Part shown: positions 21,135 to 30,917 of the stretch, piece after piece
Layout of the letters: each line of letters opens with the position of its first letter
Numbering within the stretch: position 1 is the stretch's first letter
Assembly (NCBI GenBank): GCA_964019425.1
Contig: OZ025834.1
Span: forward strand, 254,501-318,500
Source: Flectonema sp. DT1601
Taxonomy: Eukaryota > Euglenozoa > Diplonemea > Diplonemida > Diplonemidae
DNA length: 64,000 nt
Direction: 5' to 3'
Made by a program: the position numbers and the translations under genes
The notes under the pieces: model-generated
Told to the model about the DNA's origin: nothing
Database searches by the model: none
What the model saw: the letters and a program-made list of their open reading frames with translations, nothing else

Positions 21135-22058
21135 TTATGCCTGTCTAAAAGTAATATTAACTCGAGGGTTTTCTATCATTTTTGCTTTTGGAATTCCGTG
21201 TTTCCAAAGCAACTGACTACGCTCACTTTGTATGATTAGAGAACCGGAGGGAAGATACAACGCTAGTTGTGAATTTTTATCCTCACTGTGCTGAAATAGC
21301 ATTTTTCTTCCCTGGCCTAAGCTGACACCAACCACAATATCCCCAGTTATCACGTGTTTATCCTGATGTAGGTAAAAATGATCATCACCATTTCTGTAGT
21401 AGTTTAAGTCTGCGTATGCCATTCTCTTTTTCGTGTAGTTTTCAACAGATTTTTGAATCTTTGTAATACAATCAGGTTGGGATTGTAACTCCTTCTTCAT
21501 TCTATATTTAAATATTTGATCCTCAGGCAGAGTTGAACAACAGGCGGCAAGACGTTGAACGTTGCAGTCTTTGCCGTATATTTTGTACTGTCCGTGAATC
21601 CAGTGAGGCCACTTTATCATTTCTTCAAGTGCAGATTCACATTCCTGTGGAGGAATAAAATCAGTTATGAGTTGAATGTGAGCTCCGTCACGGAGTTTCC
21701 AAGTTCGGACGACTACTGTTCTGCCGTCACTGAGATCTTTTGTCTCAATCGTTGATGGAGTTGGTCCACAATTTGCATAAACAAAATGATCACTAGAATT
21801 GGGTACAATTTCAGCTACTACACTCTTAGATCTTTTTAATCTAACAGATGAAGGACTTCTTGAGATACTTGACCCTCCTCGTTTTGGGGAAACTGATGAT
21901 CGAGTTCTCTTCTCTTTTGGTGAAGGAGTTGAAGAATTGATTTTCGCAGCAGGTTCAACTATACTAACTGACTTGCTCAAACTATCATCAACAGACATTA
22001 ATGAAGTCGGTAACTCGACTGAACTCATCTCCAGACTACTATCATTTTGTTGATTCAT
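21135..22058 (-). CDS. AlkB-family 2-oxoglutarate/Fe(II) dioxygenase
   Basis: Oxidative demethylase for alkylated nucleic acids (AlkB family, ALKBH2/3-like). 307 aa: residues 1-90 are a Ser-rich, probably disordered region with SP repeats; the fold follows. NYYRNGDDHFYLHQD carries the NxYxxGxD element and the HxD iron ligands. VVGVSLGQGRKMLFQH fits the conserved SLG-x-x-R strand. LWKHGIPK carries the distal His, and RVNITFR supplies the 2-oxoglutarate-binding Arg. All catalytic residues are present. Substrate (DNA repair or RNA) cannot be decided here. An acceptor-like AAAACAG lies about 20 nt before the ATG. Confidence 0.9.
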   Translation of the reverse strand: MNQQNDSSLEMSSVELPTSLMSVDDSLSKSVSIVEPAAKINSSTPSPKEKRTRSSVSPKRGGSSISRSPSSVRLKRSKSVVAEIVPNSSDHFVYANCGPTPSTIETKDLSDGRTVVVRTWKLRDGAHIQLITDFIPPQECESALEEMIKWPHWIHGQYKIYGKDCNVQRLAACCSTLPEDQIFKYRMKKELQSQPDCITKIQKSVENYTKKRMAYADLNYYRNGDDHFYLHQDKHVITGDIVVGVSLGQGRKMLFQHSEDKNSQLALYLPSGSLIIQSERSQLLWKHGIPKAKMIENPRVNITFRQA

Positions 22059-22446
22059 TTAATTAATAAAGAATAACCTGTTTTTTTTTTTATTTTTTAG
22101 ATGAATACTTTTTTTTTTTTTTAGTTATATTATTTGCATTCTAACCGTAATCTCAAAAAGAGATACACAAAATTACATAACATGGGGTTCTTTGTTTGGA
22201 TGATGTCCCTTTTTTAAAAAGAATAAATATAACAGGTATGACTGCGAGTTCTGTATAAACGGAGCCGGTTGCGTGCTCAGGACTCGCTCGGCTTAAGCTT
22301 GATAAATACGAAATAATGGACCCTCATGATTTAAGATAAAGAAGGTAGGAGTGTCCCTAAAAATAGGTTCACTCATTTTTATAATTTTTTTTTTTTTTTG
22401 AACAAAAGAAATTCAATCATCAAAAGGTTTACAATTCAAATATAAC
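22059..22446. other. Intergenic spacer
   Basis: No gene seen. Contains T runs at 22081-22091, 22110-22122 and 22386-22399. The left end is the AlkB leader; the right end is the 3' flank of the orphan gene ending at 22447. Confidence 0.5.
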
Positions 22447-24540
22447 TCACGATTTAACCCGTTTTTTTCCATAAGCAATTCGCAGATCAGAATCATCAAA
22501 CGCAGTTGCCGTCAGTCGATAAAAATTGCCAGACAGGGAATCGATCTTATATGGATTTGGTAGCCTCACCGCTGTCACATCAAATTCAGTTGGGTGAGGA
22601 AATAATAAAGATCCTTGGTGAAGGTCTGCAAGTAGCACCGCAATGTTGCTGTATAAATTATTAAACTCAGAATGTGAAATTAATACATCCTTATTGCCTG
22701 TGAATGATAAGATGTGAATTGCGACTTGTGTCAGTGCAAGACGACCACACTGCGCAGAAGGCGATTTGTTGGTAAAGCCACCACTAAAGATTTTCTTAAT
22801 AGCAAAACTACTTGCTTTGGGAATTCCAAAAAAGTATGAAACAAGTTTGATCGCTGAATCAGGTAAGTCGGTGAATCCCAACAACCGACTGTGACAACGT
22901 TTTTCTTGAAGAACAACAGAAATAGTTGATGTTAGAGTTACCAATAAAACATTTTGAGATTCCTTAACCACATCAGACTTCGCTATTAACCCATCACAGC
23001 AATCTTTCCAAACGGCTTCTGATTGTTCTCCAAGATCACACCATCTCTCCACGATGATATTTATTTCATAAGGTGTTTTAATTTGAGAGTCAGACCGTCG
23101 TTCTAGGATGGTATCTATGCGCTTTAGACGTGGATTTCCAGCCTTTGGTTTCGGTGAACCATCATACAAACAATACATCCATCTTAGGATTATGTTAACA
23201 AGGCTGGTTTGTTCTGCCCTCGATAAACTAATCGAGTCTACGGCGTTCATTAAAACGTTCACACAGAGAGATACTTTAATATTGTTTTGTAGTATTTGAT
23301 TGTTGTTGGTATTTGAGAATCCCACTAGTTCGAATATAAAGTCAGGTTTCTTCAATTCATGTGAAAGGATTAGTCTCCAAGTATTCTTATCAGAGTGTTC
23401 GTGTTGTCTAGTAAAAGATGCGATGGCGACTGCCTCTCTTTCTGATAATCTACATAGTAATGATCTGTATGCCTGAGACAAGGCTGGTTGGACTAAATTT
23501 TCAAACCAATTATCGCTTAGACATCCAACTGTCGAATGGGTTAAAAAAATATCAAAAATTGAAACTGGAGACGCAACAGACGACAACATAACATCACAAA
23601 CGATGGCAGAACAACAACGAAGAAGATGCAGTTGCGGATAATAAAAAACCGTTTCGAAAATTGGAATTCCAACCGACTGATTCACCTTGACGAGGTCCCT
23701 AACAAATGATGGAATCTTCCGATTTCTTGTAAGAACTACGATATTACTTTTTGGATGATTTGCAAAAAAATCGAGAACCTGACGAGTGAACCCAGCATCG
23801 ACTGACAAACCTCCCTTTAATTCTTCAAAAATAATTTTAATTTTTAAAAATGACAATTGAAACTTTCCAGTCATCGGTGCTGCAATAGAATACCATTTCC
23901 CTTCATATAATCCTCTTATCGACCAAGATGAGACAGAGCTGTTCTTACCTAAATAAATTGATAGCATAGCGGGTGCCGTCTGACTCGATGAAAAGTCAAA
24001 AATAATAAACGGAGAACTCCCATCTTCAGTATCTGGATTAATAAAGAATTCATTTTTTATTTGAGTCACATAGTGAGCCTCCGTATTAAATGTTGTCAGA
24101 TCAAAGTATGCACCTGTGTTGTCAGTTATTTCTATGGTTTTTATTTTTATAGATTCGATTGGGAGTGGTTCTTCAACAACAAACAAATTTGTCATTGTCA
24201 GTACTGCTCTTTTTAATGAATTAATTGTGTGGGAGGATATGTAGTTGGGATTGTCAACCTCCATACTGAGATGATTTAAGAAATGTGGAGTTGCGTCACA
24301 AATATAATTCTGAACAACACAAATTCGACCACGTCCCTTATGCTTTAAGAACATATCAATACCACTAACGTCACATCCTTTTATAAATGTGTTATGAAAT
24401 ATAGATCTGATTCGTGAAGCGATACGAGTTTCTATCTCTGCCTTGACACCTTTTATCTTACTATTCCATAGCTCTTCTTCTTGATCAGTGTTGTTGCCAG
24501 CCAATCGCTTTTTCCGTCGCCTCACTTCCTCGATTGCCAT
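22447..24540 (-). CDS. Conserved-looking orphan protein, 697 aa, function unknown
   Basis: A single long open frame with normal composition and no low complexity, so almost certainly a gene. I do not recognise the family. The N-terminus is basic (EEVRRRKKRLAGNN). The middle mixes beta-like segments (FIIFDFSSSQTAPAMLSIY, NIVVLTRNRK). The C-terminal half is helical. No signal peptide or clear membrane segment is seen. An excellent acceptor, GTGTTTTTTTTTTCAG, lies about 30 nt before the ATG. The part upstream of codon about 365, with 1.4 kb of 5' flank, is duplicated in tandem at 25930-28390, where it forms a truncated copy. Confidence 0.85.
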   Translation of the reverse strand: MAIEEVRRRKKRLAGNNTDQEEELWNSKIKGVKAEIETRIASRIRSIFHNTFIKGCDVSGIDMFLKHKGRGRICVVQNYICDATPHFLNHLSMEVDNPNYISSHTINSLKRAVLTMTNLFVVEEPLPIESIKIKTIEITDNTGAYFDLTTFNTEAHYVTQIKNEFFINPDTEDGSSPFIIFDFSSSQTAPAMLSIYLGKNSSVSSWSIRGLYEGKWYSIAAPMTGKFQLSFLKIKIIFEELKGGLSVDAGFTRQVLDFFANHPKSNIVVLTRNRKIPSFVRDLVKVNQSVGIPIFETVFYYPQLHLLRCCSAIVCDVMLSSVASPVSIFDIFLTHSTVGCLSDNWFENLVQPALSQAYRSLLCRLSEREAVAIASFTRQHEHSDKNTWRLILSHELKKPDFIFELVGFSNTNNNQILQNNIKVSLCVNVLMNAVDSISLSRAEQTSLVNIILRWMYCLYDGSPKPKAGNPRLKRIDTILERRSDSQIKTPYEINIIVERWCDLGEQSEAVWKDCCDGLIAKSDVVKESQNVLLVTLTSTISVVLQEKRCHSRLLGFTDLPDSAIKLVSYFFGIPKASSFAIKKIFSGGFTNKSPSAQCGRLALTQVAIHILSFTGNKDVLISHSEFNNLYSNIAVLLADLHQGSLLFPHPTEFDVTAVRLPNPYKIDSLSGNFYRLTATAFDDSDLRIAYGKKRVKS

Positions 24541-27500
24541 AACAAACGATTTGCTTGCGATGTCAACATATCTGAAAAAAAAAACACTGTTTTTCCTGGT
24601 TTTTTGTTATTTTTTTTTTTAAAAAAAAAAAAAGGATTAAATATAAAAAACTTTGACATCACTACAAATACTGTTCGTAAATTATTTACGTTGCGGGGTA
24701 TTAATCCTTAATACCAATTTATAACTGACAGAGCTAAAATTTACGCCAAGCGTAGCTCTTACGATACTGGTTACAACACGCATGTTGTAACCAACAATTA
24801 AAAGGTACATTGCAGTGTTTGAATGATCGTCCTTTTTAAAAGACGAAGGAAAGCGAGTGGTTCAGAACACCTTCCCTAAAAGAGTACTAAGTAACTTTCT
24901 ACTTGTTAAGTCAGGTTGACTTCAAAAGCCACCTATTTTCACAGCGGTCCAATGCTGTTTTTTTGTATATTTGAAGAAGAAGAATGACATTAAAGAAATT
25001 CAGTTTGAGAAGAGAAGAGAAAAAAAAAAAGAGAAAGAACGTAAAAAAAACAGTAACAACTTTAGGTATTAAAAACAAAACTAATATCAAGTACTGTGAC
25101 CGAAAGAATATTTGTAGTTTGTGTTAACCGAAGAAAAATTACGCTTAGAAAAAAGAAAAAAAGAAAGGAGGAGGGATGGAGGGGAAAACTACAAAATACC
25201 ACAAGTAACAATACTCTCGGAAATTAGGACCACTGGCAGTCTCTTTTCTCGACTTCGCAATTCTCAAAATTTGGAACCAATTAAAGACAAACACAGTTCA
25301 CTAATTTCGGAAATCTCTTTTTTTCAAAAACCCAAAAACAGGACGTAAGCAGAACGCGACAGCCGATATTTTATACCATAATGGATCACACTTTTTCATT
25401 TATTTATTTTTTTTTTCCCATGTTGGCAACAGAGTAATCCGAGGGTGCCATGAGGGGGGTAATTTGATACTGCATTCTTAAGCTCAAAGGAACAACAATT
25501 TCTCCATGAGGGGGGGACTTTGATACGATACGAAAAGATTTATCTGGGAAGAATACTGCAGGTCTTTGCACAAAAAAATAAAAATACTGTCACCATGAAA
25601 CAGAAGGCGTTGAACATTGCCTGGTTTCTTTGGTGGAGGCCACGTGAACGTAGTTGAGCACCTCTTGCCTACGCTACCGTAACAGTGAAAAACAGCTGTA
25701 AATTAAAATCAATGTGAAAAAAATAAAATGAAACCAAAGGTTAACAGTGGACGAATCCGACGTAAGGCTTTCCTAGACTACTCGAGTCTTCAGCGGTCCG
25801 CTCGGTGATAGCAGCCTAGGAAGGACAAGCTCACCCATCTGCCTGGAGACCATTCAAATTGGCTCGCTCTAAATTGGCGACCTAAACGCTCTACCTCCAT
25901 GAGGGGGGGACCTTTGATACGATACGAAAATCTACATAGTAATGATCTGTATGCCTGAGACAAGGCTGGTTGGACTAAATTTTCAAACCAATTATCGCTT
26001 AGACATCCAACTGTCGAATGGGTTAAAAAAATATCAAAAATTGAAACTGGAGACGCAACAGACGACAACATAACATCACAAACGATGGCAGAACAACAAC
26101 GAAGAAGATGCAGTTGCGGATAATAAAAAACCGTTTCGAAAATTGGAATTCCAACCGACTGATTCACCTTGACGAGGTCCCTAACAAATGATGGAATCTT
26201 CCGATTTCTTGTAAGAACTACGATATTACTTTTTGGATGATTTGCAAAAAAATCGAGAACCTGACGAGTGAACCCAGCATCGACTGACAAACCTCCCTTT
26301 AATTCTTCAAAAATAATTTTAATTTTTAAAAATGACAATTGAAACTTTCCAGTCATCGGTGCTGCAATAGAATACCATTTCCCTTCATATAATCCTCTTA
26401 TCGACCAAGATGAGACAGAGCTGTTCTTACCTAAATAAATTGATAGCATAGCGGGTGCCGTCTGACTCGATGAAAAGTCAAAAATAATAAACGGAGAACT
26501 CCCATCTTCAGTATCTGGATTAATAAAGAATTCATTTTTTATTTGAGTCACATAGTGAGCCTCCGTATTAAATGTTGTCAGATCAAAGTATGCACCTGTG
26601 TTGTCAGTTATTTCTATGGTTTTTATTTTTATAGATTCGATTGGGAGTGGTTCTTCAACAACAAACAAATTTGTCATTGTCAGTACTGCTCTTTTTAATG
26701 AATTAATTGTGTGGGAGGATATGTAGTTGGGATTGTCAACCTCCATACTGAGATGATTTAAGAAATGTGGAGTTGCGTCACAAATATAATTCTGAACAAC
26801 ACAAATTCGACCACGTCCCTTATGCTTTAAGAACATATCAATACCACTAACGTCACATCCTTTTATAAATGTGTTATGAAATATAGATCTGATTCGTGAA
26901 GCGATACGAGTTTCTATCTCTGCCTTGACACCTTTTATCTTACTATTCCATAGCTCTTCTTCTTGATCAGTGTTGTTGCCAGCCAATCGCTTTTTCCGTC
27001 GCCTCACTTCCTCGATTGCCATAACAAACGATTTGCTTGCGATGTCAACATATCTGAAAAAAAAAACACTGTTTTTCCTGGTTTTTTGTTATTTTTTTTT
27101 TTAAAAAAAAAAAAAGGATTAAATATAAAAAACTTTGACATCACTACAAATACTGTTCGTAAATTATTTACGTTGCGGGGTATTAATCCTTAATACCAAT
27201 TTATAACTGACAGAGCTAAAATTTACGCCAAGCGTAGCTCTTACGATACTGGTTACAACACGCATGTTGTAACCAACAATTAAAAGGTACATTGCAGTGT
27301 TTGAATGATCGTCCTTTTTAAAAGACGAAGGAAAGCGAGTGGTTCAGAACACCTTCCCTAAAAGAGTACTAAGTAACTTTCTACTTGTTAAGTCAGGTTG
27401 ACTTCAAAAGCCACCTATTTTCACAGCGGTCCAATGCTGTTTTTTTGTATATTTGAAGAAGAAGAATGACATTAAAGAAATTCAGTTTGAGAAGAGAAGA

Positions 27501-28395
27501 GAAAAAAAAAAAGAGAAAGAACGTAAAAAAAACAGTAACAACTTTAGGTATTAAAAACAAAACTAATATCAAGTACTGTGACCGAAAGAATATTTGTAGT
27601 TTGTGTTAACCGAAGAAAAATTACGCTTAGAAAAAAGAAAAAAAGAAAGGAGGAGGGATGGAGGGGAAAACTACAAAATACCACAAGTAACAATACTCTC
27701 GGAAATTAGGACCACTGGCAGTCTCTTTTCTCGACTTCGCAATTCTCAAAATTTGGAACCAATTAAAGACAAACACAGTTCACTAATTTCGGAAATCTCT
27801 TTTTTTCAAAAACCCAAAAACAGGACGTAAGCAGAACGCGACAGCCGATATTTTATACCATAATGGATCACACTTTTTCATTTATTTATTTTTTTTTTCC
27901 CATGTTGGCAACAGAGTAATCCGAGGGTGCCATGAGGGGGGTAATTTGATACTGCATTCTTAAGCTCAAAGGAACAACAATTTCTCCATGAGGGGGGGAC
28001 TTTGATACGATACGAAAAGATTTATCTGGGAAGAATACTGCAGGTCTTTGCACAAAAAAATAAAAATACTGTCACCATGAAACAGAAGGCGTTGAACATT
28101 GCCTGGTTTCTTTGGTGGAGGCCACGTGAACGTAGTTGAGCACCTCTTGCCTACGCTACCGTAACAGTGAAAAACAGCTGTAAATTAAAATCAATGTGAA
28201 AAAAATAAAATGAAACCAAAGGTTAACAGTGGACGAATCCGACGTAAGGCTTTCCTAGACTACTCGAGTCTTCAGCGGTCCGCTCGGTGATAGCAGCCTA
28301 GGAAGGACAAGCTCACCCATCTGCCTGGAGACCATTCAAATTGGCTCGCTCTAAATTGGCGACCTAAACGCTCTACCTCCATGAGGGGGGGGGGG
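23448..28395. repeat. Tandem duplication, two 2,482-bp units
   Basis: Unit 1 (about 23448-25917) and unit 2 (about 25930-28390) look identical base for base over all stretches I compared, offset 2,482. Each unit carries the 5' two-fifths plus of the orphan gene and its upstream region. The central junction shows a short GATACGATACGAAAA-containing segment that matches DNA about 400 bp away (near 25513-25532), so the join looks templated. Each unit also holds the 10-bp hairpin GGTTACAACA/TGTTGTAACC (24769-24792 and 27251-27274). A recent duplication is likely; an assembly artefact is possible. Confidence 0.9.
25790..27022 (-). pseudogene. Truncated tandem copy of the orphan gene
   Basis: Encodes the first about 365 residues of the 697-aa orphan protein without change. 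At the duplication junction it runs into unrelated sequence and ends after about 45 foreign residues. The upstream acceptor and leader are duplicated with it, so it could still be transcribed into a shortened protein. Lack of any divergence means either recent birth or an assembly duplicate. Confidence 0.8.
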
Positions 28396-28399
28396 GAAA

Positions 28400-29252
28400 A
28401 AAGAAAACCATTCAGAAAAAAGACTCATATTTTTTTTGTTGATCGCAGACAGTAATACTGACAAGCACACGGATATGGATAAATATCTGACCACAATATA
28501 CGATTCTTAATCTGAATGGTTTCTTCTCCGACTACGTCGGTGCAACAAAAAATATTTATTTAAGTTAATCAAAGTGTGTGATACAAAAACAATATTATTT
28601 TATAAGGCGTGACTCTCTTACATAGCAGCGAGAAGGATTTTACTCAAATACGGATTTCCACAAAAAAGAAACAAGACCAGCAAACTACCTGCGAAACAGA
28701 CCCGCAAAATTCAAAAAATTTCAATCACATTAGTAGTAATCGACCTCGTTCATTAAAAGAGAAAAAAAAGAAAAAAAGACAGACTTCTTTACGAAGCCTC
28801 TCAGAAAACAAAACATAATTATTCAAACACAAGTACGAAGCAAATAATATCTGCTGCCAAGGATGATAAGGGGGAAAAGGAGAGAGAACATATGTGTTCG
28901 TCTGAAACACACTACTTGATAACAATTATAAGATACCTCCAAATATATAGTACTGAGGTAGTCTATGCTCTCTAATGAGAAATAATTCATCAGAGTGAAA
29001 CAAGAAAAGACAAGTAGCTCACACGTGAAAACTTAACTCACAAACCGATAGTAGTTCGATCGTCGTGGGAAACCGAAAACGATTCAACGCCTATCTGAAA
29101 ACAATAATATAATACAACAAAAGACCAATTACCTTCCCAACGAACAGCATAACGTCATCGATGCGCAGCCTATCATAAATATAAAGCGGTTCACCTCAAG
29201 TGATAGCAGTTATGACAAATCAATATCTGGTAGCACCTTATGTAAAGAACCC
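28400..29252. other. Intergenic region left of the MFS gene
   Basis: No gene is supported. It carries copy 2 of the small hairpin repeat (28518-28552) and a palindromic motif GCAGACAGTAATACTGACA at 28445-28463, which recurs at 36666-36684. Short frames at 28609-28925 are low complexity. It is mainly the 3' flank of the MFS transporter. Confidence 0.5.
28518..28552 (+). repeat. Small dispersed hairpin repeat, copy 2
   Basis: GGTTTCTTCTCCGAC, loop TAC, GTCGG, then TGCAACAAAAAA. It matches the copies at 13065 and 34431 apart from loop and tail differences, and lies about 125 bp beyond the end of the 2,482-bp tandem duplication. Confidence 0.45.
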
Positions 29253-30917
29253 TTATAACTGAGATGGAGAAGGAGGAGTTAGCTGTCCTCTGTCGGAATC
29301 TCTGAACTTGTGATTTCGAAGAATGATGGGAGGCAGTAGTGTCGCTGAAGCGCATACAATAGCGACGACACGAAGAGCTACTTTAAAACAAGTTTCACCC
29401 TCTTTACAAATGTATTCACCAGGCAACAACTTACAGTCGTAGTACCCAGCTGTTACTTTCACTGATAAAATATAATTCCCGAGAATAGTGGCAATGGAGA
29501 TGAAGTTGTAGTTGGTAGCAAATCGTTTTTGGGACCACAAAAGCCGAGCAGCGGTTGGTACCAACGCCCAAAGAGAACCATACGCTAGCCCAGATAAGAC
29601 ACAAGCGAGATACGCAAAGGAAACTCCAGTTGAACTCAAAATGAGAATAGCTATCGCCTGTATTATTAACATCAGTACGAAACCAATAACAACGATACTT
29701 AATTTATTACCAGTCTTGTCGCAAACATATCCAACAAGAATCCTTCCCGCGCAGTTAGCGGCAGACAAGAGGGCGACGAATGAAGCGCTGTTGGTGTTTC
29801 CAGTGCTGACACCATTCTTGTAATCTTTCGAGCTTAATATCTGAGCGATATTATTAATGACAGTGAGACCAGAACCAGCAGCTATCGCCACGACAATAAA
29901 GATGATCCAAAAATCTAAAGTTTTGAGAGATTCGTACCAACATTCTTCCTCAATAACATCACCAGCCACATCATCATCTCCTTCATTTGTTGGTCTGATA
30001 TGAGATCCAGGTAAGATCAAAGCATCTGTCTCATCATTACAATCCTCAGATAAACAATCACGAGAAGCAGTGTATACAGAACAACCATGAGGACTCGCTA
30101 CTTCAATATTAACAAATAAATCCGAGACGCCTCCAACGTTTAGTATGGCCGGAAGTACTACGAAACAAGATAACATAATCATGATGATGGTAGTAACTAA
30201 TGACAATATTCCCTGTGACATATCTTCATTAGCATTTACCAAAGCGAATGCAGCAACAGCAGCAACCAACACCATCTGAGATGAAAGCAACTTTTTTATA
30301 AAACTCGAAGTCACAGAAGCGTCAACACTGTATACCCGGGTATCGATCTGGAGCGTTATCAAACCAACAACTCCTACAATCGATGACACTATTGGAATAA
30401 TTTTTATAAAAGTTAGATGATCAGGTTGTACGTATCCAATATAAGCCGTACTAAACAATGATGCTCCAATTCCATTCCAAGCTTTTGTAAACCCGATGAT
30501 AGAATTGACGTCAATTGGAAAGTTTTTTGTATTTGTAAATAGCGAAGAAGTATCATAAAAAGATTGCATTGCAGACCCCAAACAGTAAAACGAACACAGC
30601 GCGGTAAATGAGACATCAATCTGCCCAGATACCCCCAGATACATTAAAGTGTATCCTGTTGTTCCTAGCAGGAGTCCTAATAGAAGTGTTCCCCTACCTC
30701 CAACGGAATCATACACGATTCCAGCAGGGGGTGTAAAAAACTGTCCAACATTACCCCAAAACGAAAGCGTTATTAATGTCGCCTGAGAGTATTGCAATCT
30801 GCTCTTCAAAGTCTCCGAATATATCCCCCAGGCGTAGTTCACACCGCAGCAGCTTGAAATCAGTGATGAGATTCCTAATACGATCCATCTATTTGAAAAT
30901 TTATTTTGGATTCCCAT
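29253..30917 (-). CDS. Nodulin-like major facilitator transporter
   Basis: Membrane transporter of 554 aa in one open frame. The N-terminus has the nodulin-like MFS pattern: NRWIVLGISSLISSCCGVNYAWGIYSETLK is split over two segments, followed by YSQATLITLSFWGNVGQFF and DSVGGRG in the first cytoplasmic loop. About 12 hydrophobic segments are seen, with a soluble acidic loop (about residues 270-325) between the halves and NCAGRILVGYVCDKTGN, the matching loop of the second half. The C-terminal tail is polar. Relatives are widespread in plants, oomycetes and protozoa; substrates are mostly unknown. A strong acceptor, TTTTTCTTCTTTCAG, lies 20 nt before the ATG. Confidence 0.88.
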   Translation of the reverse strand: MGIQNKFSNRWIVLGISSLISSCCGVNYAWGIYSETLKSRLQYSQATLITLSFWGNVGQFFTPPAGIVYDSVGGRGTLLLGLLLGTTGYTLMYLGVSGQIDVSFTALCSFYCLGSAMQSFYDTSSLFTNTKNFPIDVNSIIGFTKAWNGIGASLFSTAYIGYVQPDHLTFIKIIPIVSSIVGVVGLITLQIDTRVYSVDASVTSSFIKKLLSSQMVLVAAVAAFALVNANEDMSQGILSLVTTIIMIMLSCFVVLPAILNVGGVSDLFVNIEVASPHGCSVYTASRDCLSEDCNDETDALILPGSHIRPTNEGDDDVAGDVIEEECWYESLKTLDFWIIFIVVAIAAGSGLTVINNIAQILSSKDYKNGVSTGNTNSASFVALLSAANCAGRILVGYVCDKTGNKLSIVVIGFVLMLIIQAIAILILSSTGVSFAYLACVLSGLAYGSLWALVPTAARLLWSQKRFATNYNFISIATILGNYILSVKVTAGYYDCKLLPGEYICKEGETCFKVALRVVAIVCASATLLPPIILRNHKFRDSDRGQLTPPSPSQL

